This document shows positions 52,560-61,171 of a DNA stretch of 64,000 nucleotides, piece after piece (within the stretch, counting starts at the first letter, position 1; every line of letters starts with the position of its first letter). The DNA is taken from the NCBI RefSeq assembly GCF_900106075.1, contig NZ_LT629794.1, positions 2,150,001-2,214,000 of the forward strand, in the 5' to 3' direction. Made by a program: the position numbers and the translations under genes. Source of the DNA: Polaribacter sp. Hel1_33_78 (GTDB lineage: Bacteria > Bacteroidota > Bacteroidia > Flavobacteriales > Flavobacteriaceae). A model generated the notes under the pieces. It saw only the letters and a program-made list of their open reading frames with translations, was not told where the DNA came from and did not search any database.

Positions 52560-54857
52560 CTATCTAATTCTATTCAAATTATCATTAACATCCTTGTTCT
52601 TATAGGATGATTTTATAGCTCCAAAACTATATTTTAACGAAATAGCAAATTCATGAGAGCGACTAAAAAAGATACTTTTTGCTTTGATGTTTTGTAGCTG
52701 GTAATTTTCCTTAAAAGTCATCGTATTAAAAATATCATTGAGACTTAAAGTTAAATCTAATTTATTAAAAAAGGTTTTACTGAAAGTAGCATTAATGGCA
52801 TAGACCAATTTTCTATCAAAAACACCTTCTTGTCGGTTAGTTAACGCCCATCCATTAAGATTAAAAGAAGATGTATTATTTATTTTAAATTGGTGATTTG
52901 TGTATAAATAAAAATAAGGGGAGGACTTTAACGAAACCATTCTTACATCATTAATAGTATTATAATTTAAACTGATGATATTACTCGAACTCCAAAATTT
53001 ATATTTAAACGGAACATTAAGAGTAAGCGAAAAACCATATTCTTCTTTAAAATTACTCGGAAACATAACGCTTATTTCATCCGATTTATCATAAATTAGA
53101 CTGTAATGTACAGGGTTTTTCATGTAAGAATATTGAGCTGTTAAGGATTTATCTTTGTATTGAAAAGTCGTCGAAATTTCATCTATTAAAGTTGGTTTTA
53201 ACGATGTATTTCCTCTGAATTCTAATACAGGATTTATAAATGCTGCCGTAGAAGCAGCCGACGAATAATTAGGTCTTAAAATAGTTTTTGCATAATTAAA
53301 ACTTAAGGTTTTTGTACTATCAATAGCAAAATTAATATCCCCTTTTGGGAAGAAATATGTATTATTTCTATCAATTTCTAAATTGCTATTTTCTTTGTAA
53401 CTAGCTTCAACTTTTGTGTTTTCTACTCTTAAACCAAATGAGAAATTTACTTTTTTGATTGTACCCGAAAATTGCGAATAAAAAGCTGTATTATTTTCGG
53501 TGTATTTATACTTTGTAGTGTTGTTTTCAATTTCATTTAACGCACTTGAACTTGTATTAGTATAGTTTATGCCTAATTCTAATTTTTTATCCTTTTTAAA
53601 GGAAATATCATAATCTGCTCTAGCTGAAAAATCATCAACTTCAAAATCTTGAAATCTATCTAAAAATGTTTCTTTAAAAGGATTATCATAGGTGTTTTTT
53701 ATAGCGTTTTCAATGCTGTTTTTGTAGTTCGTATATTGAAATCCTGTAAAGAGATTACTCTTTTTATTAATTGATTTTGAAAAGTTGATGTTTGAACTTG
53801 AAAAACGTCTAACATTTTCGTTATCACTATATGAATAAATATTATTTTCAGTGCCATTTTCATTTAAAAAGGTGTTTGTTTCTATATAAAAAGGGTCGTT
53901 TTGTGTTCTGTAGCGTGTACTTATCGAAATATAATCATTCGTGTTTAATTGATAGTATAGCCCACCACCAAAAATAAACTGCGGTCTAGTGGTAACAGCT
54001 TTTACCAAATAATCTGAACTTGTATTTTGGTCTGTTAATTCATAATCTAAACTATTACTCTCCCATACTTTTAGTTGATTGTAACTAGCATCAAGTTTTA
54101 GTTCTATATTGTTTTTTTTTGTGGTAAGATTTGTGCTTAAATAATTATTAAAGTAATTTTTAAAAGAAGCTGTTTCTGTTAACGAAACTTTTGTTCCTTT
54201 TCCTGCATTTTTCTTTCTAGTAATTAAAATAACACTTCTGCTGTTGGCCTCATATTTAGCAGATGGATTGTTAATTATTTCAATAGTTTTAATATCATCA
54301 ACTTGTAAACTGCTAAATTCTTCAATAGAAATTCGTTGACCAGCCATGTAAATTAGCGGATTACCTTTACCAATTACTGAAATAGTTTCCCTATTTGGCC
54401 CTACTTGTATACTTGGTAATTTTGATATCAAATCAATAGTATTAGATTCTTTGGATAGTAGGGTCTTATCAACATTAGCTATCAAATTTCCATTTTTATT
54501 TTCAATCAGTTTTTTTCTAGCTGTAATTAGAACTTCATCTAGCTTTGTTGTTGATCCTTTTAACTTAATTATAAGTTTTAAGTCTTTATCTAAATTCAAT
54601 TTTTGTAAGTAGGTTTCATATCCTAAACTATAAATTTTTAAGGTGTAATTTCCTTGGGGAATAGCTTCCAATAAAAACATACCATTATTTATAGATGTAT
54701 ATTTCACAATGTTATTGTTTTGTAAAATTAATACATCTCCAACTATAATTTGATTGTTTTTTTCGTCAGTTACTTTTCCACTAAAGTTGTGTAAGCTTTG
54801 AGAGAACGAATAATTGAAACTTGCTATTAAAGTTAAAATTAGAATAAATGGTTTCAT
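52560..54857 (-). CDS. Outer-membrane beta-barrel (TonB-receptor-like) protein
   Basis: A 765-residue protein with a signal peptide (ending YSFSQ), a carboxypeptidase-regulatory-like domain (about 20-105, FSGKVTDEKNNQIIVGDV) and a plug-like region with ISKLPSIQVGPNRETISVIG (about 140-159). The barrel ends ISLKYSFGAIKSSYKNKDV. I chose the ATG at 54857; a TTG at 54878 would add seven residues. It belongs to the outer membrane beta-barrel family close to TonB receptors. It is on the minus strand, against the array direction, downstream of a LuxR-type gene that probably controls it. Confidence 0.8.
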   Translation of the reverse strand: MKPFILILTLIASFNYSFSQSLHNFSGKVTDEKNNQIIVGDVLILQNNNIVKYTSINNGMFLLEAIPQGNYTLKIYSLGYETYLQKLNLDKDLKLIIKLKGSTTKLDEVLITARKKLIENKNGNLIANVDKTLLSKESNTIDLISKLPSIQVGPNRETISVIGKGNPLIYMAGQRISIEEFSSLQVDDIKTIEIINNPSAKYEANSRSVILITRKKNAGKGTKVSLTETASFKNYFNNYLSTNLTTKKNNIELKLDASYNQLKVWESNSLDYELTDQNTSSDYLVKAVTTRPQFIFGGGLYYQLNTNDYISISTRYRTQNDPFYIETNTFLNENGTENNIYSYSDNENVRRFSSSNINFSKSINKKSNLFTGFQYTNYKNSIENAIKNTYDNPFKETFLDRFQDFEVDDFSARADYDISFKKDKKLELGINYTNTSSSALNEIENNTTKYKYTENNTAFYSQFSGTIKKVNFSFGLRVENTKVEASYKENSNLEIDRNNTYFFPKGDINFAIDSTKTLSFNYAKTILRPNYSSAASTAAFINPVLEFRGNTSLKPTLIDEISTTFQYKDKSLTAQYSYMKNPVHYSLIYDKSDEISVMFPSNFKEEYGFSLTLNVPFKYKFWSSSNIISLNYNTINDVRMVSLKSSPYFYLYTNHQFKINNTSSFNLNGWALTNRQEGVFDRKLVYAINATFSKTFFNKLDLTLSLNDIFNTMTFKENYQLQNIKAKSIFFSRSHEFAISLKYSFGAIKSSYKNKDVNDNLNRIR

Positions 54858-54922
54858 AAATATTAAATTATGAAACAAATAACTATAACAGGAAAAGAAA
54901 CACCTAAAAAACGAAGTCTGAT

Positions 54923-55771
54923 TTAGGTACTAGTATGGGGTCTATTTTTAAATTTACAAATCAAATCACCTCTATTAGAGAGGTTTAACTTTTTATAAAT
55001 ATTAGTAATATGAGTCTTTACAGTACTTAAACTAATAAACAGTTCTTTAGCTATTTCTTTATTAGATTTACCTTCTATAATCATTTTTTTAACTATAGTT
55101 TCTTGTTTACTCAATAATAAAACTGGTGTTTCTTTACGTTTAGATTTTACTAAAAAGATAAATAAACCTATTAATGAAATGCCTAGTATAATATTAAGCC
55201 ACTTACTGTAAGTATATTTGGTTTCAACTTCGTTAATTAAAAATTTTGAGAGTTTATTTTCTAAAAATAAATATTCTTTGGGTTCAATATCGCTTTCTTT
55301 TAAGTCTTGTAATAATTTGATATAAAAAAATTTGTTTTTAACAATATCTTTGTCTAACAATTTTTTAGCATTCAGCTCATAGATACTAATAAGTTTGACA
55401 GCTAAAATCTGTAAAGAATCTTTAGTAAATGTATGAATCTTATTTAAATATTTCTTTTCATCTTTAATATAGGTAGTTTCTAAGAAATATGCCTTTAACT
55501 TTTGAATTTCAAAATACGTTAAGTTATTTTCAAAATCTTGTTTTTTTATTGAAATAGAATCAATCTGATTTAAAAACACTAACTTCTCATTGTGAGCATA
55601 CGTGTTTGTTAAAAAGCATAAAAACAAGATAACAAAGAAGCTCTTAATTTTATTAATACACGGACTATTTTTTCTGATTTCAAAATGAAATTTCCATTTA
55701 TAAGGGCTTACTAAAAATGCAGTAAGTTTAATTTTTCCATTGTCAACATTAACAACTATTGCATCTTGCAT
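54923..55771 (-). CDS. Membrane-anchored LuxR-type regulator
   Basis: A 282-residue protein. After an N-terminal extension it has a signal or TM segment (about 43-60, KSFFVILFLCFLTNTYA), a helical periplasmic part, and a TM segment (about 186-205, LNIILGISLIGLFIFLV). The C-terminal LuxR helix-turn-helix reads IIEGKSNKEIAKELFISLSTVKTHI (about 228-252). No receiver domain is present, so it may sense an extracytoplasmic signal. It lies 65 bp upstream of the barrel gene on the same strand. The start is uncertain: the only ATG leaves about 40 residues ahead of the hydrophobic segment. Confidence 0.7.
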   Translation of the reverse strand: MQDAIVVNVDNGKIKLTAFLVSPYKWKFHFEIRKNSPCINKIKSFFVILFLCFLTNTYAHNEKLVFLNQIDSISIKKQDFENNLTYFEIQKLKAYFLETTYIKDEKKYLNKIHTFTKDSLQILAVKLISIYELNAKKLLDKDIVKNKFFYIKLLQDLKESDIEPKEYLFLENKLSKFLINEVETKYTYSKWLNIILGISLIGLFIFLVKSKRKETPVLLLSKQETIVKKMIIEGKSNKEIAKELFISLSTVKTHITNIYKKLNLSNRGDLICKFKNRPHTST

Positions 55772-55832
55772 CTGTTTTTTATTTATTTTCTGAGGATAAA
55801 TTTAGCTAAATTTTTTATATCGAACACGCATT

Positions 55833-55840
55833 TATATTTG
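55833..55840 (+). promoter_or_regulatory. Outward -7 box at the end of cassette 17
   Basis: A perfect TATATTTG on the + strand lies behind the minus-strand LuxR gene and points through attC17 into cassette 18. A small hairpin TGCCTG/CAGGCA (55853-55869) follows. It may drive the next cassette, but no convincing -33 TTG was seen. Confidence 0.35.
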
Positions 55841-55904
55841 ACAACCCTTAGATGCCTGAAAAACAGGCACAAACATAAATTTAGAATTCAAACAACGAAA
55901 TGGC

Positions 55905-56030
55905 AACACCGTATATAATTTATTGCTGGCTTATTGCCTACTTACGAAAGTCCTTGCGGACTTTCTTGGTCGGTAATTATTTACTAAATTAGTTACTTGA
56001 AACACGCAACAAACCATATACAAACACGTT
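55905..56030 (+). repeat. attC17-like site (family A, 126 bp)
   Basis: The arms GTATATAATTTATTGC and GCAACAAACCATATAC pair with A-C mismatches. The inner hairpin is GAAAGTCC/GGACTTTC with a TTGC loop. Cassette 17 starts GTTGCCATTC and ends AAATGGCAAC (9/10). Confidence 0.85.
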
Positions 56031-56054
56031 GTACATAATGCAAAAAAAATCGAT

Positions 56055-57140
56055 ATGCTTAAGAAAATTTTGATAATTGTTGGAATAATAATAGCGATAA
56101 TTATTATAATCGGTGCCATTGGGATAAACTACTTTAAGCCAGATGCAAATTTAGTTTTAAACTTCATAAAGGAAAATCCAAACAAGACAGCTATTAAATT
56201 AGTAAGAAATGATTCTTTAATTGCTGAGAGAAACCCGAATAAATTAATGCCTTTGGCAAGCACAGTAAAAATTATTTTGGCAATTGAATACGCATTGCAA
56301 TCATCACAAGGAAAAATTAATCCGCAAGAAGAAGTTTCGATTGATGAACTCGCTAAATTTTATATCCCTAATACTGATGGTGGAGCGCATCCAAGTTGGC
56401 TGAAATCTGTGAAAAATAAAATCAATGATAACCAAATCACTATCAATGAAATTGCAAAAGGAATGATTCGTTATAGTTCAAATGCAAATACTGAGTGGTT
56501 AGGAAATACATTAGGCTTAAAAAATATAAACAATCGAATTGATAGCTTAGGAATTGAAAATCACACAGAGTTTTATAATATCGTTTCTGCATTATTTGTC
56601 GGAAAAGAAAAATTCCCAAAATCAAAAGGAAAAGAATTGCAGAGCAAATTAAAGAATTTGAGTATAGAAGATTATATAGAAACTACGAATCAAATTCATA
56701 AAAAACTTTTAACTGATTCTATATACAAAAAAACCATTGGAGATTTGGGAATGAATATACAACGAATTTGGTCTGACAATTTACCAAGCTCTACCGTCAA
56801 AGACTACTTTGGAATTATGAAAAAAATTAATTCTAAAACATATTTTGATACCGATGCTCAAAAATATTTAGACGAAGTTATGGAAGGACTTATGGAAAAC
56901 CCTGCCAATAGAAAATGGCTTAAACACGCAGGAAAAAAAGGTGGTTCAACCGCTTTTGTCTTAACAGAAGCATTTTACGCAACAGACAAAAAAGGAAACA
57001 CAACAGAGTTAGCTTACTTTTTCAATGATTTAGGCACTATAGAAAACACAAGATTACAAGGAAGTATGAATGATTTTGAACTAAAAATTTTAACTGATAA
57101 AAAGTTCAGAGATAAAATTAAAACGGAACTTAAAAATTAA
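56055..57140 (+). CDS. Membrane-anchored serine hydrolase, class A beta-lactamase fold
   Basis: A 361-residue protein with an N-terminal membrane anchor (about 5-24, IIVGIIIAIIIIIGAIG). Catalytic motifs: Ser69-x-x-Lys72 (LASTVKI), Ser141-x-Asn143 (RYSSNANT) and KKGGS (about 297). These fit the SxxK, SxN and KTG boxes, with KGG in place of KTG. It could be a beta-lactamase, a penicillin-interacting hydrolase or a peptidase. Resistance cannot be claimed from the sequence. Single gene of cassette 18. Confidence 0.75.
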   Translation: MLKKILIIVGIIIAIIIIIGAIGINYFKPDANLVLNFIKENPNKTAIKLVRNDSLIAERNPNKLMPLASTVKIILAIEYALQSSQGKINPQEEVSIDELAKFYIPNTDGGAHPSWLKSVKNKINDNQITINEIAKGMIRYSSNANTEWLGNTLGLKNINNRIDSLGIENHTEFYNIVSALFVGKEKFPKSKGKELQSKLKNLSIEDYIETTNQIHKKLLTDSIYKKTIGDLGMNIQRIWSDNLPSSTVKDYFGIMKKINSKTYFDTDAQKYLDEVMEGLMENPANRKWLKHAGKKGGSTAFVLTEAFYATDKKGNTTELAYFFNDLGTIENTRLQGSMNDFELKILTDKKFRDKIKTELKN

Positions 57141-57154
57141 AAAGCACTATGTAC

Positions 57155-57298
57155 AACATCGTATAAAATTTATTGCTAGTTCTAGCTTTCTTACGAAAGA
57201 CCTTGCGGACTTTCTACCTTGCCAGCGGCAGGCAGGTCTGTGATTTATTTGCTAAATTAGGTGCTTAAACCACGCAACAAATCATATACAAACACGTT
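57155..57298 (+). repeat. attC18-like site (family A with 20-bp insertion, 144 bp)
   Basis: A standard family A site (arms GTATAAAATTTATTGC and GCAACAAATCATATAC; inner hairpin GAAAGACC/GGACTTTC) that is exactly 20 bp longer than attC21. The extra GC-rich block at about 57217-57236 has its own CTTGCC/GGCAGG hairpin. Cassette 18 starts GTTGTACATA and ends TATGTACAAC (10/10). Confidence 0.85.
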
Positions 57299-57373
57299 GG
57301 CGTGCATAAATCCTTCCAATGAAAATTTAGTGTTTATCTAAAGTATTTATAGTTTCAATTCAATATTTGTGAT

Positions 57374-57692
57374 CAAGTTTGCGGATTGAATTATGAAATC
57401 TGTCTCTTAAGATTTTGATTACCATTTGTACATTTTTGTCCCAAATCTTTTTAGTTCTATTCAAACTTTTTGAGCAAGTTTGCGGATTGAATTATGAAAT
57501 CTGTCTCTTAATGCTTTGATTACCATTTGTACATTTTTGTCCCAAATCTTTTTAGTTCTATTCAAACTTTTTGAGCAAGTTTGCGGATTGAATTATGAAA
57601 TCTATCTCTTAATGCTTTGATTACCATTTGTACATTTTTGTCCCAAATCTTTTTAGTTCTAATCAAACTTTTTAAGCAAGTTTGCGGATTGA
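57374..57692. repeat. 101-bp tandem repeat, three full copies plus 16 bp (cassette 19, no gene)
   Basis: CAAGTTTGCGGATTGA recurs at 57374, 57475, 57576 and 57677, so the period is exactly 101 bp. The copies differ at only a few bases. They fill cassette 19 (57297-57838), which has no ORF of useful length on either strand. 101 is not a multiple of 3, so the repeat does not encode a repetitive protein. A structured RNA or a DNA element is more likely. The cassette ends are normal: GTTGGCGTG / CACGCCAAC. Confidence 0.85.
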
Positions 57693-57717
57693 TGAAAATA
57701 AAAAATTACGACACGCC

Positions 57718-57840
57718 AACAGCGTGTAAAAAAAATTACTACTTTAGTGAAAAAAAAAGGCTATTGCTTTTTTGCTAGATTGTTTAAATATTCGAAAATT
57801 ATCGCAGTCAAAACCGCAACTTTCCTTACACAATCACGTT
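57718..57840 (+). repeat. attC19-like site (divergent family A, 123 bp)
   Basis: The arms GTGTAAAAAAAATTAC and GCAACTTTCCTTACAC resemble attC9, and the centre lacks the TCGC hairpin. It closes the gene-free cassette 19 with CACGCCAAC. Confidence 0.8.
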
Positions 57841-57861
57841 ACCACACATTTGGAACAACTT

Positions 57862-57895
57862 TTGTACATTATTTAAAGTTAAATCATTATATTTG
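57862..57895 (+). promoter_or_regulatory. Bacteroidetes-type promoter of cassette 20
   Basis: TTG (57862-57864), a 23-bp gap and a perfect TATATTTG (57888-57895). The start codon at 57903 is only 7 bp downstream, so the transcript may have almost no leader. Confidence 0.6.
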
Positions 57896-57902
57896 AATTG
57901 TT

Positions 57903-58157
57903 ATGTCAACAGATAGAAGAAAAATATTAAGCGCTAGATTTAGAACAGCTGGAGCATCTGGAAGAAAACTTCACGTTATGTCAAGAAAAGGACATTGGGT
58001 TGTTTTTAGAGAAGGCTCGGAAAAAATAATTTCTGAATTTAATACAAAGAGAAATGCCATACTGAATGGTAAAAAAATCCTTAGTTCAGAGCAAGCTAAT
58101 GTTTTAGTAGTTCATAAAACTGACGGAACTGTTGAGAAACTTCAAACAGCCGAATAA
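57903..58157 (+). CDS. DUF2188 domain protein
   Basis: An 84-residue protein. Residues about 25-80 match the DUF2188 pattern: a GHWVVFREG strand, a central K-R-A helix, and LVVHKTDGTVEK. DUF2188 proteins are small and uncharacterised and often accompany other genes in accessory regions. It is 5 bp upstream of the next gene, so the two form a unit. Confidence 0.7.
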   Translation: MSTDRRKILSARFRTAGASGRKLHVMSRKGHWVVFREGSEKIISEFNTKRNAILNGKKILSSEQANVLVVHKTDGTVEKLQTAE

Positions 58158-58162
58158 TATAC

Positions 58163-58783
58163 ATGGCATTTGAAGATAATATTTTCATAAATTGTCCATT
58201 TGACAAAGAATACAAACCTATCCTAAAAATTCTAGTATTTAGCTCTATTTACCTAGGCTATAAACCTTTATTATCAGAAACAATAAATTCTGCAGACTCT
58301 AGAGTCGAAGGTATTCAAGATTTAATTTCTCAAGCAAAATACAGCATTCACGATTTATCAAGAATGGAATCTACAAAAAAAAACGAGTTAGCTCGTTTCA
58401 ATATGCCTTTCGAACTAGGTATTGATATCGGTTGTAAAAGATTCGGCAATACTGATATGAATGAAAAATGCTTACTTATTTTAGATAAAATAAAATATCG
58501 TTATCAAAAATCAATTTCAGATTTATCAGGTAATGATATTGAAATTCATAATGACGACCCTGAGACAGCTTTAAGGAAATTAAGAAATTGGATTTTTAAG
58601 ATTAAAGGAACTAAAATTGATAGTGCAAACAAAATATGGAGGCTATACAATGAGTTTAATGGAGATTTCTTTGAGATAGCTAAATCTGATGAATTGAGTG
58701 AGGCAGATATAGCAGATATGCCTTGGGACGAACTTTGCCTCTACATTTCAGAATGGAAAGATGGAAGAGACAACTTCGAATAA
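58163..58783 (+). CDS. Rossmann-like protein, possibly TIR/NDT superfamily
   Basis: A 206-residue protein. FINCPFDKEYKPIL (about 8-21) is an opening strand with a Cys-Pro-Phe-Asp motif. QAKYSIHDLSRME and ARFNMPFELGIDIG (about 56-88) resemble the nucleotide-binding blocks of TIR/nucleoside deoxyribosyltransferase-like domains. The C-terminal half is helical and acidic. With DUF2188 in cassette 20 it may form a toxin/partner or defence pair. This is inference from motif style only. Confidence 0.5.
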   Translation: MAFEDNIFINCPFDKEYKPILKILVFSSIYLGYKPLLSETINSADSRVEGIQDLISQAKYSIHDLSRMESTKKNELARFNMPFELGIDIGCKRFGNTDMNEKCLLILDKIKYRYQKSISDLSGNDIEIHNDDPETALRKLRNWIFKIKGTKIDSANKIWRLYNEFNGDFFEIAKSDELSEADIADMPWDELCLYISEWKDGRDNFE

Positions 58784-58794
58784 AAACGTGTGGT

Positions 58795-58919
58795 AACACC
58801 GTGTATAAAAAATTGCTACATTTAGCTTAATCAAAGGTTGTTGCATTTTTGCCAACTTCTGAATTTCCTACGGAAATTCCTCGTTCACAAAATCGCAACT
58901 TTCCATACACAACCACGTT
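58795..58919 (+). repeat. attC20-like site (divergent family A, 125 bp)
   Basis: The arms GTGTATAAAAAATTGC and GCAACTTTCCATACAC pair with A-C mismatches. The inner hairpin is changed to GAATTTCC/GGAAATTC. Cassette 20 starts GTTACCACAC and ends GTGTGGTAAC (10/10). Confidence 0.85.
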
Positions 58920-58940
58920 GTAGAGCATTAGAGAAAACAT

Positions 58941-60203
58941 ATGAAATACATATTTTTAGACACCAACATATTCTTACATTTTCAAGATTTTGAAAAAATT
59001 GACTGGCTATATGAATCATCTTCTAAAGCCTGCAAATTGGTTATTCCACCTGTCGTAATTGATGAATTAGACGAGAAAAAAATTGGCACCAACAAAATTG
59101 GAAATCGTGCGAGAAATATACTAAATCGATTTGAGCAACTTGCAGAGATGGAAGATTCTAAAATCAAAGAAAATATTGATTTTGAAATTCTTTTATTAAA
59201 ACCAAGTCGAGAAATTTATGAAACAAATGATTTAAACTTTGACGAGAAAGACCATAGACTTATAGCGAGTATGATTCAATTCAGCGAAGTCTGTGATTTA
59301 GATAAAATACTATTATGTTCAAATGACATTGGCCCTAGATTAAGAGCTAAAATGTATGGTATTAAATCGTTAAAACTAGATTCTAAATACTTAATACCAA
59401 ATCAAGTATCTGAAGAAGAAAAAAGAATTAAGAAACTCGAAAGAGAAAATCAAATATTAAAAACAAGAATTCCCAAATTAGATGTATTGTTTTTGGATGA
59501 AAATAAATTTCTAAAAATTAAAATTCCTCAAAAAGATTATTCAAACTTTGAAGACTTTAAATCTCAAAGATTAAAACAAATTAAGGTAGAAAACCCCTAC
59601 ATAGAATCTACCAGTCCTCAAGGTAATCTATTAGCTCAACTTAGTGCTTTAACTTCTTCTAGAATTGATGAATATAACAGTCAACTAGATCAATTCTATT
59701 CTGAATACGAAAATGCATTGGACAAAATTTTTGAATATGAAAAGAAAGAGTTGCTTTCATTCAATATTCAATTTATAATTAAAAATTCGGGAAATAGTCC
59801 TGCAGAAGATATTGATTTACATCTTCATTTTCCTGACGGCTTTGAATTAATTGAAAGTTCAGAAAAAGAAAAATACCCTTCATTACCAAAACCACCCTAC
59901 AAACCAAAGAGTGCTTTTGATTTTGGACATTCAGCATTTCCAATGGCATCACCTTTTTACAATCAGATGACACCAAACACATCTTTGAATTTTAATTCAC
60001 CAAGTATAAAAAAAACGAATAGTTATGACGTAGATTTTAGCAGAAAAAGATTAAAACATGGATATTCAGAACAGATGGAAGAATTAACAATCATCTTTGA
60101 TTCTAATTCTAGCATTAATAATTTTCAAATAGACTTTGAATTGAGTTCGGGGAATGTACCTGATAAATTAGTAGGAAAATTAAATGTGCAGTTTGAAGAA
60201 TAA
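58941..60203 (+). CDS. PIN-domain nuclease with long C-terminal extension
   Basis: A 420-residue protein. The N-terminal PIN domain (about 1-140) has the acidic set Asp7 (FLDTNIF), Glu42 (IDELDEKK), Asp104 (DEKDHRLIASM) and Asp129 (CSNDIGPRLRA). A coiled-coil-like linker follows (about 155-175), then a beta-rich region (about 265-420) that may bind a partner or RNA. This is much longer than VapC toxins (about 130 residues) and closer to large PIN nucleases. No antitoxin gene is adjacent. Single gene of cassette 21. Confidence 0.75.
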   Translation: MKYIFLDTNIFLHFQDFEKIDWLYESSSKACKLVIPPVVIDELDEKKIGTNKIGNRARNILNRFEQLAEMEDSKIKENIDFEILLLKPSREIYETNDLNFDEKDHRLIASMIQFSEVCDLDKILLCSNDIGPRLRAKMYGIKSLKLDSKYLIPNQVSEEEKRIKKLERENQILKTRIPKLDVLFLDENKFLKIKIPQKDYSNFEDFKSQRLKQIKVENPYIESTSPQGNLLAQLSALTSSRIDEYNSQLDQFYSEYENALDKIFEYEKKELLSFNIQFIIKNSGNSPAEDIDLHLHFPDGFELIESSEKEKYPSLPKPPYKPKSAFDFGHSAFPMASPFYNQMTPNTSLNFNSPSIKKTNSYDVDFSRKRLKHGYSEQMEELTIIFDSNSSINNFQIDFELSSGNVPDKLVGKLNVQFEE

Positions 60204-60211
60204 CGCTCTAC

Positions 60212-60335
60212 AACACCGTATAAAATTAATTGCTGGTTTTAGCCAATTTACGAAAGTCCTCGCGGACTTTCTATCTGTGATTTATTTGCTAACTTTAGTG
60301 CTTAAAACACGCAACTAATCTTATACAAACACGTT
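60212..60335 (+). repeat. attC21-like site (family A, 124 bp)
   Basis: The arms GTATAAAATTAATTGC and GCAACTAATCTTATAC pair with two A-C mismatches. The inner hairpin is GAAAGTCC/GGACTTTC with a TCGC loop. Cassette 21 starts GTTGTAGAGC and ends GCTCTACAAC (10/10). Confidence 0.85.
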
Positions 60336-60356
60336 GTGCCACATTAACCAAAAAAC

Positions 60357-61010
60357 ATGAAAAGATACTTAACATTTTTATTTTCAATTATTTCAATATT
60401 TATTTATTCTCAAAATAAACCAGATTTAGCTGACATAGTTGAAACAGGAAAGAATATTTCTAAAAATTCAAATCAAAATCAAATAACAAAAGAATGGTTC
60501 TCAAACATTGAAGTTGAATTCGGCATTAATAATGAAGTAAGGTATGATTATGCTTTATACGATAATAATGATAAGTTAATTTCAGGAAAAACAGCTGAAT
60601 TGGACAATAAAACATCTTTTGGAATTTTATACAATATCAATTATCCTATTTTTAATAAACTAACGTTAGGAGCAGTAAGCGGATTTCAATATCAGTCACA
60701 ATTAAAAATATCGACATTAAAAATAGGCGGAATTTTAAGATATCACTTTATAAATTATGAAAGTGTAAATATAAATTTAATGACTGCTTACAATATAGGA
60801 ATTAGTGATAATATAGAAAGTGAAATGGGAAATGTGAGACTTGGTTTGCAATTTCCAATAAAAACAACTGATGATTTTATTCTAAATCTGAATATTTTTA
60901 GTGATTATAATTTTTATGGATATAATGAAAAAGTTTTTAATGAAATGAACGAAAGACCAAGCAATATAATATTTAGATCCTTCGGTTTCAGTTTAGGAAT
61001 ACAATTTTAA
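60357..61010 (+). CDS. Hypothetical exported beta-rich protein
   Basis: A 217-residue protein with a signal peptide (1-19, ending IYSQ). The mature part alternates polar and hydrophobic residues and ends in aromatic SFGFSLGIQF, as in small outer-membrane barrels. The family is not recognised. Single gene of cassette 22. Confidence 0.55.
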   Translation: MKRYLTFLFSIISIFIYSQNKPDLADIVETGKNISKNSNQNQITKEWFSNIEVEFGINNEVRYDYALYDNNDKLISGKTAELDNKTSFGILYNINYPIFNKLTLGAVSGFQYQSQLKISTLKIGGILRYHFINYESVNINLMTAYNIGISDNIESEMGNVRLGLQFPIKTTDDFILNLNIFSDYNFYGYNEKVFNEMNERPSNIIFRSFGFSLGIQF

Positions 61011-61027
61011 TAATTAAAACGTGGCAC

Positions 61028-61152
61028 AACACCGTATAAACTTTATTGCTGGCTTCTTGCCTACTTACGAAAGTCCTCGCGGACTTTCTTGGTCAGTAAT
61101 TATTTAGTAACTTTACTACTAAACCAACGCAACAAAGCTTATACAACACGTT
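61028..61152 (+). repeat. attC22-like site (family A, 125 bp)
   Basis: The arms GTATAAACTTTATTGC and GCAACAAAGCTTATAC pair at 13 of 16 positions. The inner hairpin is GAAAGTCC/GGACTTTC. Cassette 22 starts GTTGTGCCAC and ends GTGGCACAAC (10/10). Confidence 0.85.
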
Positions 61153-61171
61153 GTACCACATTAAAAAAAAA

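Noticed and set aside
54858..54878. TTG start for the minus-strand barrel protein
   Set aside because: It adds seven residues ahead of a good signal peptide that begins with the ATG at 54857.
57374..57692. Possible CRISPR array
   Set aside because: The 101-bp units are contiguous tandem copies with no variable spacers between short repeats, and no cas genes are present.
57374..57692. Minus-strand peptide (MVIKALRDRF...) encoded in each 101-bp unit
   Set aside because: Only about 20 codons from a Met in each copy, and the frame shifts between copies. It may be a remnant of a protein tail but cannot be supported as a gene.
61151..61171. TTG start seven codons upstream for the P1 peptidase
   Set aside because: It uses bases of the recombination site. 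The ATG at 61172 gives a clean signal peptide.
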